Source of the DNA: Streptomyces sp. NBC_01262
GTDB taxonomy: Bacteria; Actinomycetota; Actinomycetes; Streptomycetales; Streptomycetaceae
Direction: 5' to 3'
DNA length: 64,000 nucleotides
NCBI RefSeq assembly: GCF_036226365.1
Contig: NZ_CP108462.1
Span: forward strand, 1,674,001-1,738,000
The first letter of the stretch is position 1, and each line of letters begins with the position of its first letter. Of this stretch, positions 8,081 through 16,420 are shown piece after piece. The notes below the pieces were generated by a model. It searched no databases, was not told where the DNA came from, and saw nothing but the letters and a program-made list of their open reading frames with translations. Both the position numbers and the translations under genes were made by a program.

Positions 8081-8583
8081 TGCAGTTCGGCCGCACGTAT
8101 GAAGAGTTCGAGGTCGGTGCCATCTACAAGCACTGGCCCGGGAAGACGGTCACCGAATACGACGACCATCTCTTCTGTCTTCTGACCATGAACCACCACC
8201 CGCTCCACATGGACGCGAACTACGCGACGACAACCGTCCAGGGCAAGAACGTCGTGGTGGGCAACTACATCTACTCCCTCCTCCTGGGCATGTCCGTACC
8301 GGACGTGTCCGGCAAGGCGATCGCCAACCTGGAGGTCGAGTCGCTCAAGCACGTCGCGCCGACCTTCCACGGCGACACCATCTACGGCCAGACCACCGTC
8401 CTGGACAAGTGGCCGTCGAAGTCCAAGGACGACCGGGGCATCGTCTACGTAGAGACCAAGGGCTACAACCAGGACGGCACCCTGGTGTGCGTCTTCCGCC
8501 GCAAGGTGATGGTGCCCACCGCCACGTACATCAAGGAGCGCGGCGGCGAGCAGCCCGGCCGCCCCGAGTTGAGGGAGAACTGA
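8080..8583 (+). CDS. MaoC-family hydratase (mesaconyl-CoA hydratase type)
   Basis: A 167-residue hot-dog-fold hydratase. In the ethylmalonyl-CoA pathway this type hydrates mesaconyl-C1-CoA to beta-methylmalyl-CoA. The N-terminus QFGRTYEEFEVGAIYKHWPG and the segment FCLLTMNHHPLHMDANYA carry the family's conserved Asn-His-x-Pro-His catalytic region near residues 44-48. Start chosen at ATG 8080, directly after GGAGGGG; the frame stays open to 7936 but with non-coding character. It is followed 4 bp later by the acyl-CoA dehydrogenase. Function is assigned by family plus context. Confidence 0.85.
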   Translation: MQFGRTYEEFEVGAIYKHWPGKTVTEYDDHLFCLLTMNHHPLHMDANYATTTVQGKNVVVGNYIYSLLLGMSVPDVSGKAIANLEVESLKHVAPTFHGDTIYGQTTVLDKWPSKSKDDRGIVYVETKGYNQDGTLVCVFRRKVMVPTATYIKERGGEQPGRPELREN

Positions 8584-8587
8584 GCAC

Positions 8588-9799
8588 ATGAGCCGCCTCG
8601 CGCAGACCGACGGGCTGACCGACATCCAGCGGGAGATCCTCTCCACCGTCCGGACCTTCGTCGACAAGGAGATCCTGCCGGTCGCGACCGAGCTGGAGCA
8701 CAAGGACGAGTATCCGACCGAGATCGTTGAAGGTTTGAAGGAACTCGGCATCTTCGGCCTGATGATCCCGGAGGAGTACGGGGGCCTCGGTGAGTCCCTT
8801 CTCACATACGCCCTCACGGTGGAGGAGATCGCCCGCGGCTGGATGAGCGTGTCCGGCATCATCAACACCCACTTCATCGTCGCCTACATGATCAAGCAGC
8901 ACGGCACCCAGGAGCAGAAGGACCACTTCCTGCCCCGCATGGCGGCCGGCGAGGTGCGCGGCGCCTTCTCCATGTCGGAGCCGGAGCTGGGCTCGGACGT
9001 CTCGGCGATCCGCACCAAGGGCGTACGGGATGGCGACGACTACGTCATCAACGGCCAGAAGATGTGGCTGACCAACGGCGGCTCGGCCAACCTCGTCGCG
9101 GTGCTGTGCCGCACCGACGAGGGGCAGCCGGAGGGCACGGCGCCGCACAAGTCCATGACGACCTTCCTCATCGAGAAGGAGCCGGGCTTCGGCCCTAACC
9201 CGACGGTCCCCGGGCTGACCATCCCCGGCAAGATCGAGAAGATGGGCTACAAGGGGGTCGACACGACCGAGATGATCCTCCAGGACGTGAGGATTCCGTC
9301 AAATCGCGTGCTCGGCGGCGACAGCGGCCGCGGCTTTTACCAAATGATGGACGGCGTCGAGGTGGGCCGGGTCAACGTGGCCGCCCGTGGCTGCGGTGTG
9401 GCACAGCGTGCCTTCGAGCTCGGTGTCTCGTACGCCCAGCAGCGGCAGACCTTCGGCAAGCCGATCGCCCAGCACCAGGCGATCCAGTTCAAGCTCGCCG
9501 AGATGGCCACCAAGGTCGAGGCGGCCCACCAGATGATGGTCAACGCGGCCCGCAAGAAGGACTCCGGCCAGCGCAACGACCTGGAGGCGGGCATGGCGAA
9601 GTACCTGGCGGCGGAGTACTGCAAGGAGGTCGTGGAGGACGCGTTCCGGATCCACGGCGGCTACGGCTTCTCCAAGGAGTACGAGATCGAGCGGCTGTAC
9701 CGCGAGGCCCCGATGCTCCTGATCGGCGAGGGGACCGCCGAAATCCAGAAAATGATCATCGGGCGCCGACTGCTGGAGGAGTACCGACTCCAGGGCTGA
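8588..9799 (+). CDS. Acyl-CoA dehydrogenase (methylsuccinyl-CoA dehydrogenase candidate)
   Basis: FAD-dependent acyl-CoA dehydrogenase of 403 residues. Visible signatures are FSMSEPELGSDVSAIRTKG and the C-terminal HGGYGFSKEYEIERLYREA followed by IGEGTAEIQKMIIGRRLL. Its place beside the ethylmalonyl-CoA mutase and mesaconyl-CoA hydratase suggests oxidation of methylsuccinyl-CoA to mesaconyl-CoA, passing electrons to ETF. Proteobacterial Mcd enzymes are longer (about 550 residues), so the substrate is an inference from context. ATG 8588 is preceded by GGGAG. Confidence 0.87.
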   Translation: MSRLAQTDGLTDIQREILSTVRTFVDKEILPVATELEHKDEYPTEIVEGLKELGIFGLMIPEEYGGLGESLLTYALTVEEIARGWMSVSGIINTHFIVAYMIKQHGTQEQKDHFLPRMAAGEVRGAFSMSEPELGSDVSAIRTKGVRDGDDYVINGQKMWLTNGGSANLVAVLCRTDEGQPEGTAPHKSMTTFLIEKEPGFGPNPTVPGLTIPGKIEKMGYKGVDTTEMILQDVRIPSNRVLGGDSGRGFYQMMDGVEVGRVNVAARGCGVAQRAFELGVSYAQQRQTFGKPIAQHQAIQFKLAEMATKVEAAHQMMVNAARKKDSGQRNDLEAGMAKYLAAEYCKEVVEDAFRIHGGYGFSKEYEIERLYREAPMLLIGEGTAEIQKMIIGRRLLEEYRLQG

Positions 9800-9822
9800 A
9801 AGTCCTGAATGTATCGATTTGC

Positions 9823-9858
9823 CCGAGATGATGGTCACACCCAGTCATCATTTCTCGG
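9823..9858. terminator. Imperfect stem-loop after the acyl-CoA dehydrogenase gene
   Basis: CCGAGATGATG (9823-9833) pairs with CATCATTTCTCGG (9846-9858), allowing a two-base bulge. It sits 24 bp past the stop and upstream of psd, so it may end the acyl-CoA transcript. Confidence 0.5.
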
Positions 9859-9968
9859 CCATCGACTGAGCTGCTGGCTTGCCCAGTTGCAGGTCTCAAC
9901 CGATACCATTCATAAAAGCCGCCGTCCCCAGAACCATCTTGCGGCACCCTCCGCTACGAAGGTCTTCC

Positions 9969-10616
9969 ATGCCCCACAGCAATTCCTCTGCACAACGCGG
10001 CCGGGTCCGCCTCGCGCGCGGAGCGTCGCCGTGGCTCCTCCCGACCGTGGCCACCGCAGCGGTCAGCCTCACCCGCGCCCGTCGTTCCGGGCGCTGGGCG
10101 GCCGTGGCCGTACCCGCCACCGCACTCGCGGCGGGCATGTTGTGGTTCTTCCGCGACCCCGAGCGGGAGATCGCTCAGGGCCGCGTCATCTCCCCGGCCG
10201 ACGGCGTGGTGCAGAGCATCATGCCGTGGAAGGACGGGCGCACCCGCGTCGCGATCTTCATGAGCCCGCTGAACGTCCACGTGAACCGTGCCCCGCTCGC
10301 GGGCACGGTCACGTCCGTGGAGCACATCCCCGGCGGGTTCGTCCCGGCGTTCAACAAGGAGAGCGAGAACAACGAGCGCGTTGTCTGGCACTTCGACACC
10401 GAGCTCGGTGACATCGAGATGGTGCAGATCGCGGGCGCTGTCGCCCGCCGCATCGTCCCGTATGTGCCTGCCGGCACCAAGGTCGAGCAGGGTGAGCGGA
10501 TCGGCCTGATCCGTTTCGGCTCCCGGGTCGACATCTACCTCCCGGAGGGCGTCGAGTCCGCCGTCGAGGTCGGCCAGGCGACTGTGGCTGGGGTGACTCG
10601 CATTGACCGTGATTGA
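9969..10616 (+). CDS. psd: Phosphatidylserine decarboxylase proenzyme
   Basis: Membrane-associated, pyruvoyl-dependent conversion of phosphatidylserine to phosphatidylethanolamine. The 215-residue length matches the short actinobacterial/archaeal class. A hydrophobic N-terminal segment (AVAVPATALAAGMLWFF) is followed by FRDPEREIAQGRVISPADG. The self-cleavage site is RFGSRVDIYLP near the C-terminus, with Ser185 becoming the pyruvoyl group. ATG 9969 (MPHSNSSAQRG) is preferred over in-frame 9879, which would add a 30-residue non-conserved leader. It overlaps pssA by 14 bp, so the two consecutive steps are translationally coupled. Confidence 0.92.
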   Translation: MPHSNSSAQRGRVRLARGASPWLLPTVATAAVSLTRARRSGRWAAVAVPATALAAGMLWFFRDPEREIAQGRVISPADGVVQSIMPWKDGRTRVAIFMSPLNVHVNRAPLAGTVTSVEHIPGGFVPAFNKESENNERVVWHFDTELGDIEMVQIAGAVARRIVPYVPAGTKVEQGERIGLIRFGSRVDIYLPEGVESAVEVGQATVAGVTRIDRD

Positions 10617-11472
10617 TCCTGATACCGCTCAGGCGGCCTGGGCCGCCGACCTCGACGGCGACGAGATCGACGACGTCGACGACATGCCGCTCTCCACGCG
10701 GCTGTCGATAGCGGACACCCTTACTCTCGGTAACGCGATCTGCGGCTTCATGGCGGTGTACTTCACCACCACCGGAGTCCTCGTCCCGCACCTCATGGGC
10801 AACGCCGACGCCAGTGGCGGCATGGCCCGCCACAGCGCGGCCACCGCGGTCCTGCTGATGCTCATGGCGTCCGTCTTCGACCTCTTCGACGGTCTCGTGG
10901 CGCGCAAGCTCCGCAGCTCCGCGATGGGCGCCGAGCTGGACAACCTGTCGGACCTCATCAGCTTCGGCCTCGCGCCGGCGTACTTCGTGGTGGTCTGGGG
11001 ACTGGTCGCGGACGACGCCTACGGGCGGGTGTCGGCGGTCGCCGCGGTGGTCGTACTGCTGGCTGTGGTGCTCCGGCTCGCCCGCTTCTCCTGCACCACC
11101 GTGCGGGACGGCATCTTCCAGGGCATGCCCAGCCCCTTCGGGGCGCTGACCGTGATCTCGGTGGTCCTTCTGCAGCTGCCGTTCATCCCGACCGTGCTCG
11201 CCATTCTCGCCATCGCCTGGCTCATGGTCAGCCGCGTCGAGTACCCCAAGCCGCGAGGGCGCCTCGCCCTCATCACCCTGGCCTGGATCTTCCTCAGCAT
11301 GGCCTGCCTGGTGTGCTGGGCCTTCGCCGTCCCCGGCGGCGACATGCTCCTGCAGACCGGCGCGGCTCTTCAGATCATCGCCGCCGCGCTCATTCCGCTC
11401 TTCGCGACCACCCGGCGGGTCAACACGATCCGGAACAACCGGCGCGAAGCGCGCACCGCGCAGCTGCCGTAG
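10603..11472 (+). CDS. pssA: CDP-diacylglycerol-serine O-phosphatidyltransferase
   Basis: Makes phosphatidylserine from CDP-diacylglycerol and serine in the membrane, the step before Psd. The 289-residue protein has the CDP-alcohol phosphatidyltransferase signature DG-x2-AR-x8-G-x3-D-x3-D, visible as DGLVARKLRSSAMGAELDNL followed by SD. About seven to eight hydrophobic helices follow from ADTLTLGNAICGFMAVYF onward. The start is TTG 10603 inside psd, giving the familiar MTVIDPDT; GTG 10609 is an alternative. A bidirectional terminator lies 18 bp past the stop. Confidence 0.93.
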   Translation: MTVIDPDTAQAAWAADLDGDEIDDVDDMPLSTRLSIADTLTLGNAICGFMAVYFTTTGVLVPHLMGNADASGGMARHSAATAVLLMLMASVFDLFDGLVARKLRSSAMGAELDNLSDLISFGLAPAYFVVVWGLVADDAYGRVSAVAAVVVLLAVVLRLARFSCTTVRDGIFQGMPSPFGALTVISVVLLQLPFIPTVLAILAIAWLMVSRVEYPKPRGRLALITLAWIFLSMACLVCWAFAVPGGDMLLQTGAALQIIAAALIPLFATTRRVNTIRNNRREARTAQLP

Positions 11473-11490
11473 CTCCATAGTTCTTACGTC

Positions 11491-11532
11491 AACGGGGTGG
11501 GCCCGAGCCGGAAGGCTCGGGCCCACCCCGTT
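11491..11532. terminator. Bidirectional terminator between pssA and glycerate kinase
   Basis: A perfect 19-bp stem (11491-11509 with 11514-11532) closes a GGAA tetraloop and ends in a short T-run (TTTT) on the plus strand. It lies between two converging genes and can serve both. Confidence 0.92.
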
Positions 11533-11551
11533 TTCGCGTTTCCCGGGCTTC

Positions 11552-12682
11552 CTACAGGAAGTCGCGGGCGATCTGCTGCGCCAGCCGCTCCAGCAGCGGC
11601 CCCGCCTCCGCCATGCACAGCGCGGTGTCCGGCTCCAGATCCGTAAGGGCGTACGCACGCCGTATCCCGGCGGCGCCGAGCGCGCCGGGGGCGAGGGCGA
11701 GGCGGCCGCAGACCGCGATGACCTCCAGGTCACGGGCGCGCGCGGCGGCGGCGACACCGGCCGGGGCCTTGCCGTGCAGGGTCTGCTCGTCGAGGGAGCC
11801 CTCGCCTGTGATGACGAGGTCGGCGCGGCCGAGGGCGTCGGCGAAGCCGAGCATGTCCAGGAGCACCTGCACGCCGGGCCGGAAGGTGGCCCGCAGTCCG
11901 ACCAGCGCGCCGAAGCCCACGCCGCCCGCCGCACCGGCGCCCGGGGCCTCCGCCGCGCCGCCCGCACGGTCGTCGAGCACGGCCGCGTACCGCCCGAGCG
12001 CGGCATCCAGCACCGCGACATCCTCCGCCGAGGCGCCCTTCTGCGGACCGTAGACCGCGGCGGCGCCCTTCGGCCCGAGCAGCGGGTTGTCGACGTCGCT
12101 CGCGAGCACGACCTCGATATCGGCCAGCCTCGGATCGAGCCCGCTCAGGTCGGCCGAAGCCAGCGCCGCGAGCCCACCCCCACCGGGGCCGACCGGCGCC
12201 CCCTCCGCGTCCAGGAACCGCGCGCCGAGCGCGGACAGCATGCCTGCGCCGCCGTCGTTCGTCGCGCTGCCGCCCACTCCGAGCACCACGCTGCGCGCTC
12301 CCGCGTCCAGCGCCGCCCGCAGCAGCTCCCCGGTGCCGTACGTCGTGGCCGTGAGCGGCGCGAAGACCCCCGCCGGAAGATGCCGCAGCCCGGAGGCCTC
12401 GGCCATCTCCACCACGGCCGTGTCCCCGCGCAGCGCGTACGCCGCCGTGACGGGCTCGCCGAGCGGCCCCGTCACCGTCACCTCCCGGCGTTCGAAGCCC
12501 GCCGCGACCGCCGCGTCAACGGTGCCGTCGCCGCCGTCGGCCACCGGCACCGCCTCGATCACCGCGCCGGGCGCGACACTGCGCAGCCCTGCCGTGACCC
12601 GCTCGGCGACCTGTACGGCCGTGAGCGAGCCCTTGAACTTGTCAGCGGCGATCAGCACTCGCGCCGTCGCTCTGTTCGTCAC
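11552..12682 (-). CDS. glxK: Glycerate kinase (type I, GlxK/GarK family)
   Basis: Phosphorylates D-glycerate with ATP, feeding glyoxylate or serine-pathway carbon into glycolysis. At 376 residues it is full length. It shows the family start RVLIAADKFKGSLTAVQVA, the SATNDGGAGMLSALGARFLD loop, DVDNPLLGPKGAAAVYGPQK, and LVITGEGSLDEQTLHGK near residue 280. It is transcribed alone toward pssA. It marks the last intact core gene before the accessory island to its right. Confidence 0.93.
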   Translation of the reverse strand: MTNRATARVLIAADKFKGSLTAVQVAERVTAGLRSVAPGAVIEAVPVADGGDGTVDAAVAAGFERREVTVTGPLGEPVTAAYALRGDTAVVEMAEASGLRHLPAGVFAPLTATTYGTGELLRAALDAGARSVVLGVGGSATNDGGAGMLSALGARFLDAEGAPVGPGGGGLAALASADLSGLDPRLADIEVVLASDVDNPLLGPKGAAAVYGPQKGASAEDVAVLDAALGRYAAVLDDRAGGAAEAPGAGAAGGVGFGALVGLRATFRPGVQVLLDMLGFADALGRADLVITGEGSLDEQTLHGKAPAGVAAAARARDLEVIAVCGRLALAPGALGAAGIRRAYALTDLEPDTALCMAEAGPLLERLAQQIARDFL

Positions 12683-12754
12683 AATCGATCTCCCTTGGAG
12701 GCAGGTCGCGCAGTTCGGACCCTATCTCTCCTCATCAGCGGGTACGAGTCCCCC

Positions 12755-13333
12755 ATGGACGACCTCGCTGACAAGATCCTGGGCGGCTGGCTGGGCCGGA
12801 TCGCCGGCAACATGCTCGGCAAGCCCGTCGAGCGCGGCGACCACTGGACCCGCGAGCGCATCGACCGCTACCTGCGGCGCGCCGGCGCCCTCCCTCTGAC
12901 CGACTACATCCCGGCGCTCGATCCCCTGCCGGCGGAGTTCGAGCTGCGGCCGGAGTGGCCGCAGTGCACGCGCGGCAACATCCACGGCAGCGCGCGCGAC
13001 GACGACATCGACTACGCCATTCTCGGCCTGGACCTCCTGGAGACCCACGGCCCCGGCTTCACCACCGAGCAGGTCGGCGAGCTCTGGCTTCTCCGGCTCC
13101 CCTACCTCCAGACCTTCACCGCCGAGCGCGCCGCCTACCGCAACCTGGCGAACGGCCTGAAACCGCCCCTCACCGCCACCCTCGACAACCCTTACCAGGA
13201 CTGGATCGGCGCCCTCATCCGCGCCGACATCCACGGCTGGACCTCCCCCGGCGACCCCGCCCGCGCCGCCGCCCTCGCCCGCCGCGACGCCGTCCTGTCC
13301 CACACCGGCAACGGCGTGCAGGGCGCGGTGTGA
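12755..13333 (+). pseudogene. ADP-ribosylglycohydrolase family protein, truncated
   Basis: The N-terminal 190 residues of a DraG/ADP-ribosylglycohydrolase-type protein: KILGGWLGRIAGNMLGKPVE is the usual opening, and GSARDDDIDYAILGLDLLE carries an Asp cluster of the Mg-binding site. Family members are about 350-480 residues and continue after LSHTGNGV with more metal-binding residues. Here the frame stops a few codons after that motif, exactly where a transposase remnant starts on the opposite strand. The gene is therefore broken and probably inactive. ATG 12755 starts at the conserved N-terminus. Confidence 0.75.
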
Positions 13334-13435
13334 CCTGCCAGTGTTGTAGTGCGCGGCGTACTCGATGAGGACGTGGCGGGCGTGCTGCTCGTCGTGGATG
13401 AGCATCCGGGGGAATTTCTCTGCCTTGGTCCTCAT
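13319..13435 (-). mobile_element. Transposase/integrase-core C-terminal remnant
   Basis: About 39 codons on the minus strand give RMLIHDEQHARHVLIEYAAH followed by YNTGRSHRAL. This is the end of an rve-type (IS481/IS3-like) integrase core, whose consensus there is LI-x-NE-x-HA-x2-VL-x-EY-x3-YN-x3-PH-x-AL. No other part of the element is visible. It abuts the truncated ADP-ribosylglycohydrolase and so marks the left breakpoint of the island. Confidence 0.65.
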
Positions 13436-14406
13436 ACCTGTCGGTGCTCAGCCTTGCCGAGCGCCGACAGCACGCGCGTTGGATTCCCGATCAGGTCGAG
13501 CAGGGCGCTGGTCCGACGCGCCCACCGAGCTGGATCGTCTCCCTCGGCGAACGCTGCGGTCGACTTGAACTGATCCCGGAGGTTGACCGGCAGACGGCCA
13601 GCCAGCGCCGCCGCGAGCTCACGGCCCAGGACAGCTCGCGGCGAGGCCGGCCGCATGAAGCGGGCCAGCTTGCCGGTCCCCGGGACGGGGGCGTCGGAAG
13701 CGGTCTCGAGGGCCGCGACGGCCTCTCTCACCCAGTCGGCGTCCCAGGCATCCGGGAGCGGAACTGGGACCTGCTGAACGCCGGCGATCACTTCCCGCCC
13801 CAGCGCCAGGGAGAGCCCGCCGGGGTCCTCGTGGTAGTTGAGGTAGCGGGCGACGTCGGCGCCTGGAGGGCAGACCTCGTCGAGGACGACGTCGCCGACG
13901 AAGTCGCTGGGATCGATGAGCCAGCCCTCGCGAACCACGACGGACGGATTCAGATGGACTCGGTACAGGTAGAATTGATTACCCCGGTCGGCCTGGTCGC
14001 GGACCCACCTGAGCATGTTGTGGACCGCGGCCTCGTACGTGCCTATGTGGAGCACCTTCGCCCGCTGGCGTGTGGCCCAGGCGGCGACATGCTCGTCGCC
14101 GCCCATCATCATGCGGGTCTCCGGCGTGAGGACGGCGGCCGGATCAAAGTCCCTCGGCGGCCAGTCCGGCTGTGTGCTCGTGTGGTACCAGGAGACGGTC
14201 GCAACCCGGTCGTCGTCGAGCGCCGGGTCGTCGGGATCGACCGTCACCCGGGGCGCGTCCTCGTGCTCGCACGTCAGGCCGCAGCCGGGGCACTTCTCTC
14301 CGCCCTGCTCCCATCGGTCGATCCAGCCCAGGTCGACGAGGAAGCGACGGCCGCAGCCGCCGCACAGCATCTGCCGGTCGCGCGAGAAGTCGATCAGTCG
14401 TTTCAT
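13432..14406 (-). CDS. Hypothetical protein with N-terminal zinc ribbon
   Basis: A 324-residue protein of unknown function. Near the N-terminus CGGCGRRF and, about 20 residues later, CPGCGLTCEH form a four-cysteine zinc ribbon. The middle (residues about 110-240) has HVAAWATRQRAKVLHIGTYE and NQFYLYRVHLNPSVVVREGW, suggesting a compact alpha/beta domain that might bind nucleotide or nucleic acid, but I recognise no family. The ATG at 14406 sits just upstream of the Cys pairs; the open frame continues upstream without coding character. It is the last gene of the defence-like block and 350 bp from its neighbour, so co-transcription is uncertain. Confidence 0.6.
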   Translation of the reverse strand: MKRLIDFSRDRQMLCGGCGRRFLVDLGWIDRWEQGGEKCPGCGLTCEHEDAPRVTVDPDDPALDDDRVATVSWYHTSTQPDWPPRDFDPAAVLTPETRMMMGGDEHVAAWATRQRAKVLHIGTYEAAVHNMLRWVRDQADRGNQFYLYRVHLNPSVVVREGWLIDPSDFVGDVVLDEVCPPGADVARYLNYHEDPGGLSLALGREVIAGVQQVPVPLPDAWDADWVREAVAALETASDAPVPGTGKLARFMRPASPRAVLGRELAAALAGRLPVNLRDQFKSTAAFAEGDDPARWARRTSALLDLIGNPTRVLSALGKAEHRQV

Positions 14407-14756
14407 GGCTCCATTCTCCGGGAGCGCTCCGCGGGGCCGGCCAGACCCGGCACATGTCGAGCGGACGACCTGTCGTCGTTGGTGCTCGCGCTCTAGAACG
14501 AAGCTCAGGAACGCTGGCTGACCAGGCCAAATGCGGCCCACGCAGATCGGACCATCACCTGATCCTTTAAGGACGTGGGCCCGGAGGCTAGCGCAAGCAA
14601 ATGGTGCTACCTCGCATGGGATCCCCCTGTGACCAGGCGAAACGCCGCATCGCCACCTGCTCACTGGCACCGCGCTAGTGGCGGAACGCCCCGCTGCGGC
14701 TTGGGGGCGTGAGTGTGGGGCTCTTCGCAAGGCTGGCGCCTCATGCCGAGAACATC
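14407..14756. other. Intergenic stretch, no gene seen
   Basis: The 350 bp between the zinc-ribbon gene and the nuclease-like gene show no convincing reading frame on either strand. It may hold the promoter of the zinc-ribbon gene. Confidence 0.4.
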
Positions 14757-15461
14757 TCACTGCAGGAGGGCTGCGACGGACGCGGGGAGAAGATCCCGCA
14801 GATCGGTGATCTGAACGTGGGCGGCATGGGTCGCGGTGAACTGGGCGACGGACATGCTCGGTGTGTCGAAGACGGTGGTGAAGGTCCGCAGTGCCCCTGG
14901 GCTGCGGTCCAGGGCCCAGGCCGCGGTTGAAGTGCTGGTGGTCAGGAAGCGGCGGGGCTCGGGGCCGATCACGAACAGCTCTGCCCGGCGGCCGGAGGTG
15001 TCGGCGGCGAGCATCACGAGGTCCTTGAAGGTCTGGCGCTTGCGCATGGCGTCCGCGCCGCGCCAACGAGCGAGCTTGAACTCCGCGATGCGCTGGTCTG
15101 TCTCCACGTCGTACGGGCGGCTCGGGTCGTTGCCGGCGCCGAGGGAGGGGCGGACGGTGATGCGTTCTTCATCGCCGAGGATGTGGGGCAGTACGAGGAG
15201 GATGCCGCAGGCGTGGATCAAGTCGTTGATCCGGCCCAGGCTCTCGCGGACCGTGAGCGCTGAGGCAAGCAGCTCCGGCACGACGTTGCCGTCCTCGGCG
15301 ACCCGTATGGCATTCATCCCGTCGGCGCCCTCCAATCGGTGCTCCAGCGAGGCCAGGGCCTCGGTGAGCGGCTGGCGGCTCAGGAAGTCGGCGAGGACCA
15401 CCACGGCGGTGCTCAGCCGCTCTGCTTCTTCACGGTCCTGGTGGGCTGAGGAAGTGTCCAT
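14757..15461 (-). CDS. PD-(D/E)XK-like nuclease domain protein
   Basis: A 234-residue protein with a probable restriction-endonuclease-like core at residues 105-165. It reads GAGNDPSRPYDVETDQRIAE then FKLARW: Asp118, Asp122 and Glu127-x-Lys129 fit the metal-binding pattern of PD-(D/E)XK nucleases, followed by the conserved helix TFKDLVMLAAD and strand RRAELFVIG. The N-terminal 100 residues are helical. It is the third gene of a run that begins with the giant STAND protein, and lies 134 bp after the small partner gene. A role as an auxiliary nuclease is inference from motif and context. Confidence 0.6.
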   Translation of the reverse strand: MDTSSAHQDREEAERLSTAVVVLADFLSRQPLTEALASLEHRLEGADGMNAIRVAEDGNVVPELLASALTVRESLGRINDLIHACGILLVLPHILGDEERITVRPSLGAGNDPSRPYDVETDQRIAEFKLARWRGADAMRKRQTFKDLVMLAADTSGRRAELFVIGPEPRRFLTTSTSTAAWALDRSPGALRTFTTVFDTPSMSVAQFTATHAAHVQITDLRDLLPASVAALLQ

Positions 15462-15595
15462 GGCGGACAGTCTGGCTTTTCTTCCCGTCTGCGGTGGGCG
15501 TTGGGACGGCTCTCGCCGAGAGCCTTGGGCGGTGCACCGCGGCCTCCCGATGCAGGCCGCCGGGCAGTTGCTCGGCGCCCAGGGCCTGCCGCCGC

Positions 15596-16420
15596 TCAGG
15601 GCTTGTCCCCGCCAGCAGTCGACTCGACGCCGCTCGTCTGTTCAGCTCCTTCGTCGGTGCCGTGCGACTGGTCGGCCGCTCGGTCGGCTTGTGCGGGAAG
15701 GGCTGTTCGCGCGACGCGGTCGATGATGATCTTTCGGTAGGTGTCGGCCAGCCGTACCAGGGGGTGTTGCATGACCTCGTCCGCGGGTGGACCGCTCGGT
15801 TCGCCGGTCTTCCGGGTGTTGAACTGCTCAATGAGCGTTGCCAGCTCGCCGAGGGCTTCGCTGTGCTGCGGTGCGTCGGCGGCTCGGCGCAGGATCACGG
15901 TCTCGGCGTCCGTGAGGTGTTCCCCCGAGGCATTGAGCCAGTCCTCCTCGTTGCCATCGGGAGCGCTCGCTGCGGCCTCGTCAGTGAACGCGGCGAGGAT
16001 CACCTGGTGCACGGCGCTGAGGCGTGCGGGAAATGACTGGCCGGGCCAGGTGTCCGCCGTCACCTCGGGGATGCCGGCCAGGGTCTTGGCCAAGGCGGCG
16101 GCCCTTGACGGTGGCCAGCCTTCGGGCCAGGCGGAGCGGGCCTGCCACAGTTGCAGGATGGCGGTCCTGGCCTCCTCCGCCCGCGCGGGAGCGCTGACGT
16201 CGCCGGTGCGGGCGGCGTCGTCGGCGGCCTGCATGAGTCGGGCGGTGTGGTGGCTGAGCCAGCGGATGAGTGTGTTGTTGGTGCGTTCTTCGCCGAGCTC
16301 CGCGAGGATCCGCTCAGCGAGCGGATCAGCGGACTGTTGCCCGGCCGTCTGCGTGGATGAGGTAGAGCCAGCTTCGGCGGTCGTCGTGGCGGGCTGCTGT
16401 TTTGTTGCGGCGTCGTCCAA
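15596..16420 (-). CDS. Conserved helical partner protein of the STAND NTPase
   Basis: A 274-residue protein with no domain I recognise. The first 30 residues and the last 30 are Ser/Thr/Gln-rich and disordered. The core is helical, with RTNNTLIRWLSHHTARLMQA followed by AILQLWQARSAWPEGWPPSR. The start is TTG 16420 with a strong GGAGG at 16427-16431, both inside the 3' end of the STAND gene (95-bp overlap). Such deep overlap implies tight translational coupling and a joint function. It could be an adaptor or regulator. Confidence 0.6.
   Translation of the reverse strand: MDDAATKQQPATTTAEAGSTSSTQTAGQQSADPLAERILAELGEERTNNTLIRWLSHHTARLMQAADDAARTGDVSAPARAEEARTAILQLWQARSAWPEGWPPSRAAALAKTLAGIPEVTADTWPGQSFPARLSAVHQVILAAFTDEAAASAPDGNEEDWLNASGEHLTDAETVILRRAADAPQHSEALGELATLIEQFNTRKTGEPSGPPADEVMQHPLVRLADTYRKIIIDRVARTALPAQADRAADQSHGTDEGAEQTSGVESTAGGDKP

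Noticed and set aside
14407..15066. Upstream extension of the zinc-ribbon protein to 544 residues
   Set aside because: The added part is antisense to the nuclease-like gene and has shadow-frame composition. ATG 14406 starts just before the Cys pairs.
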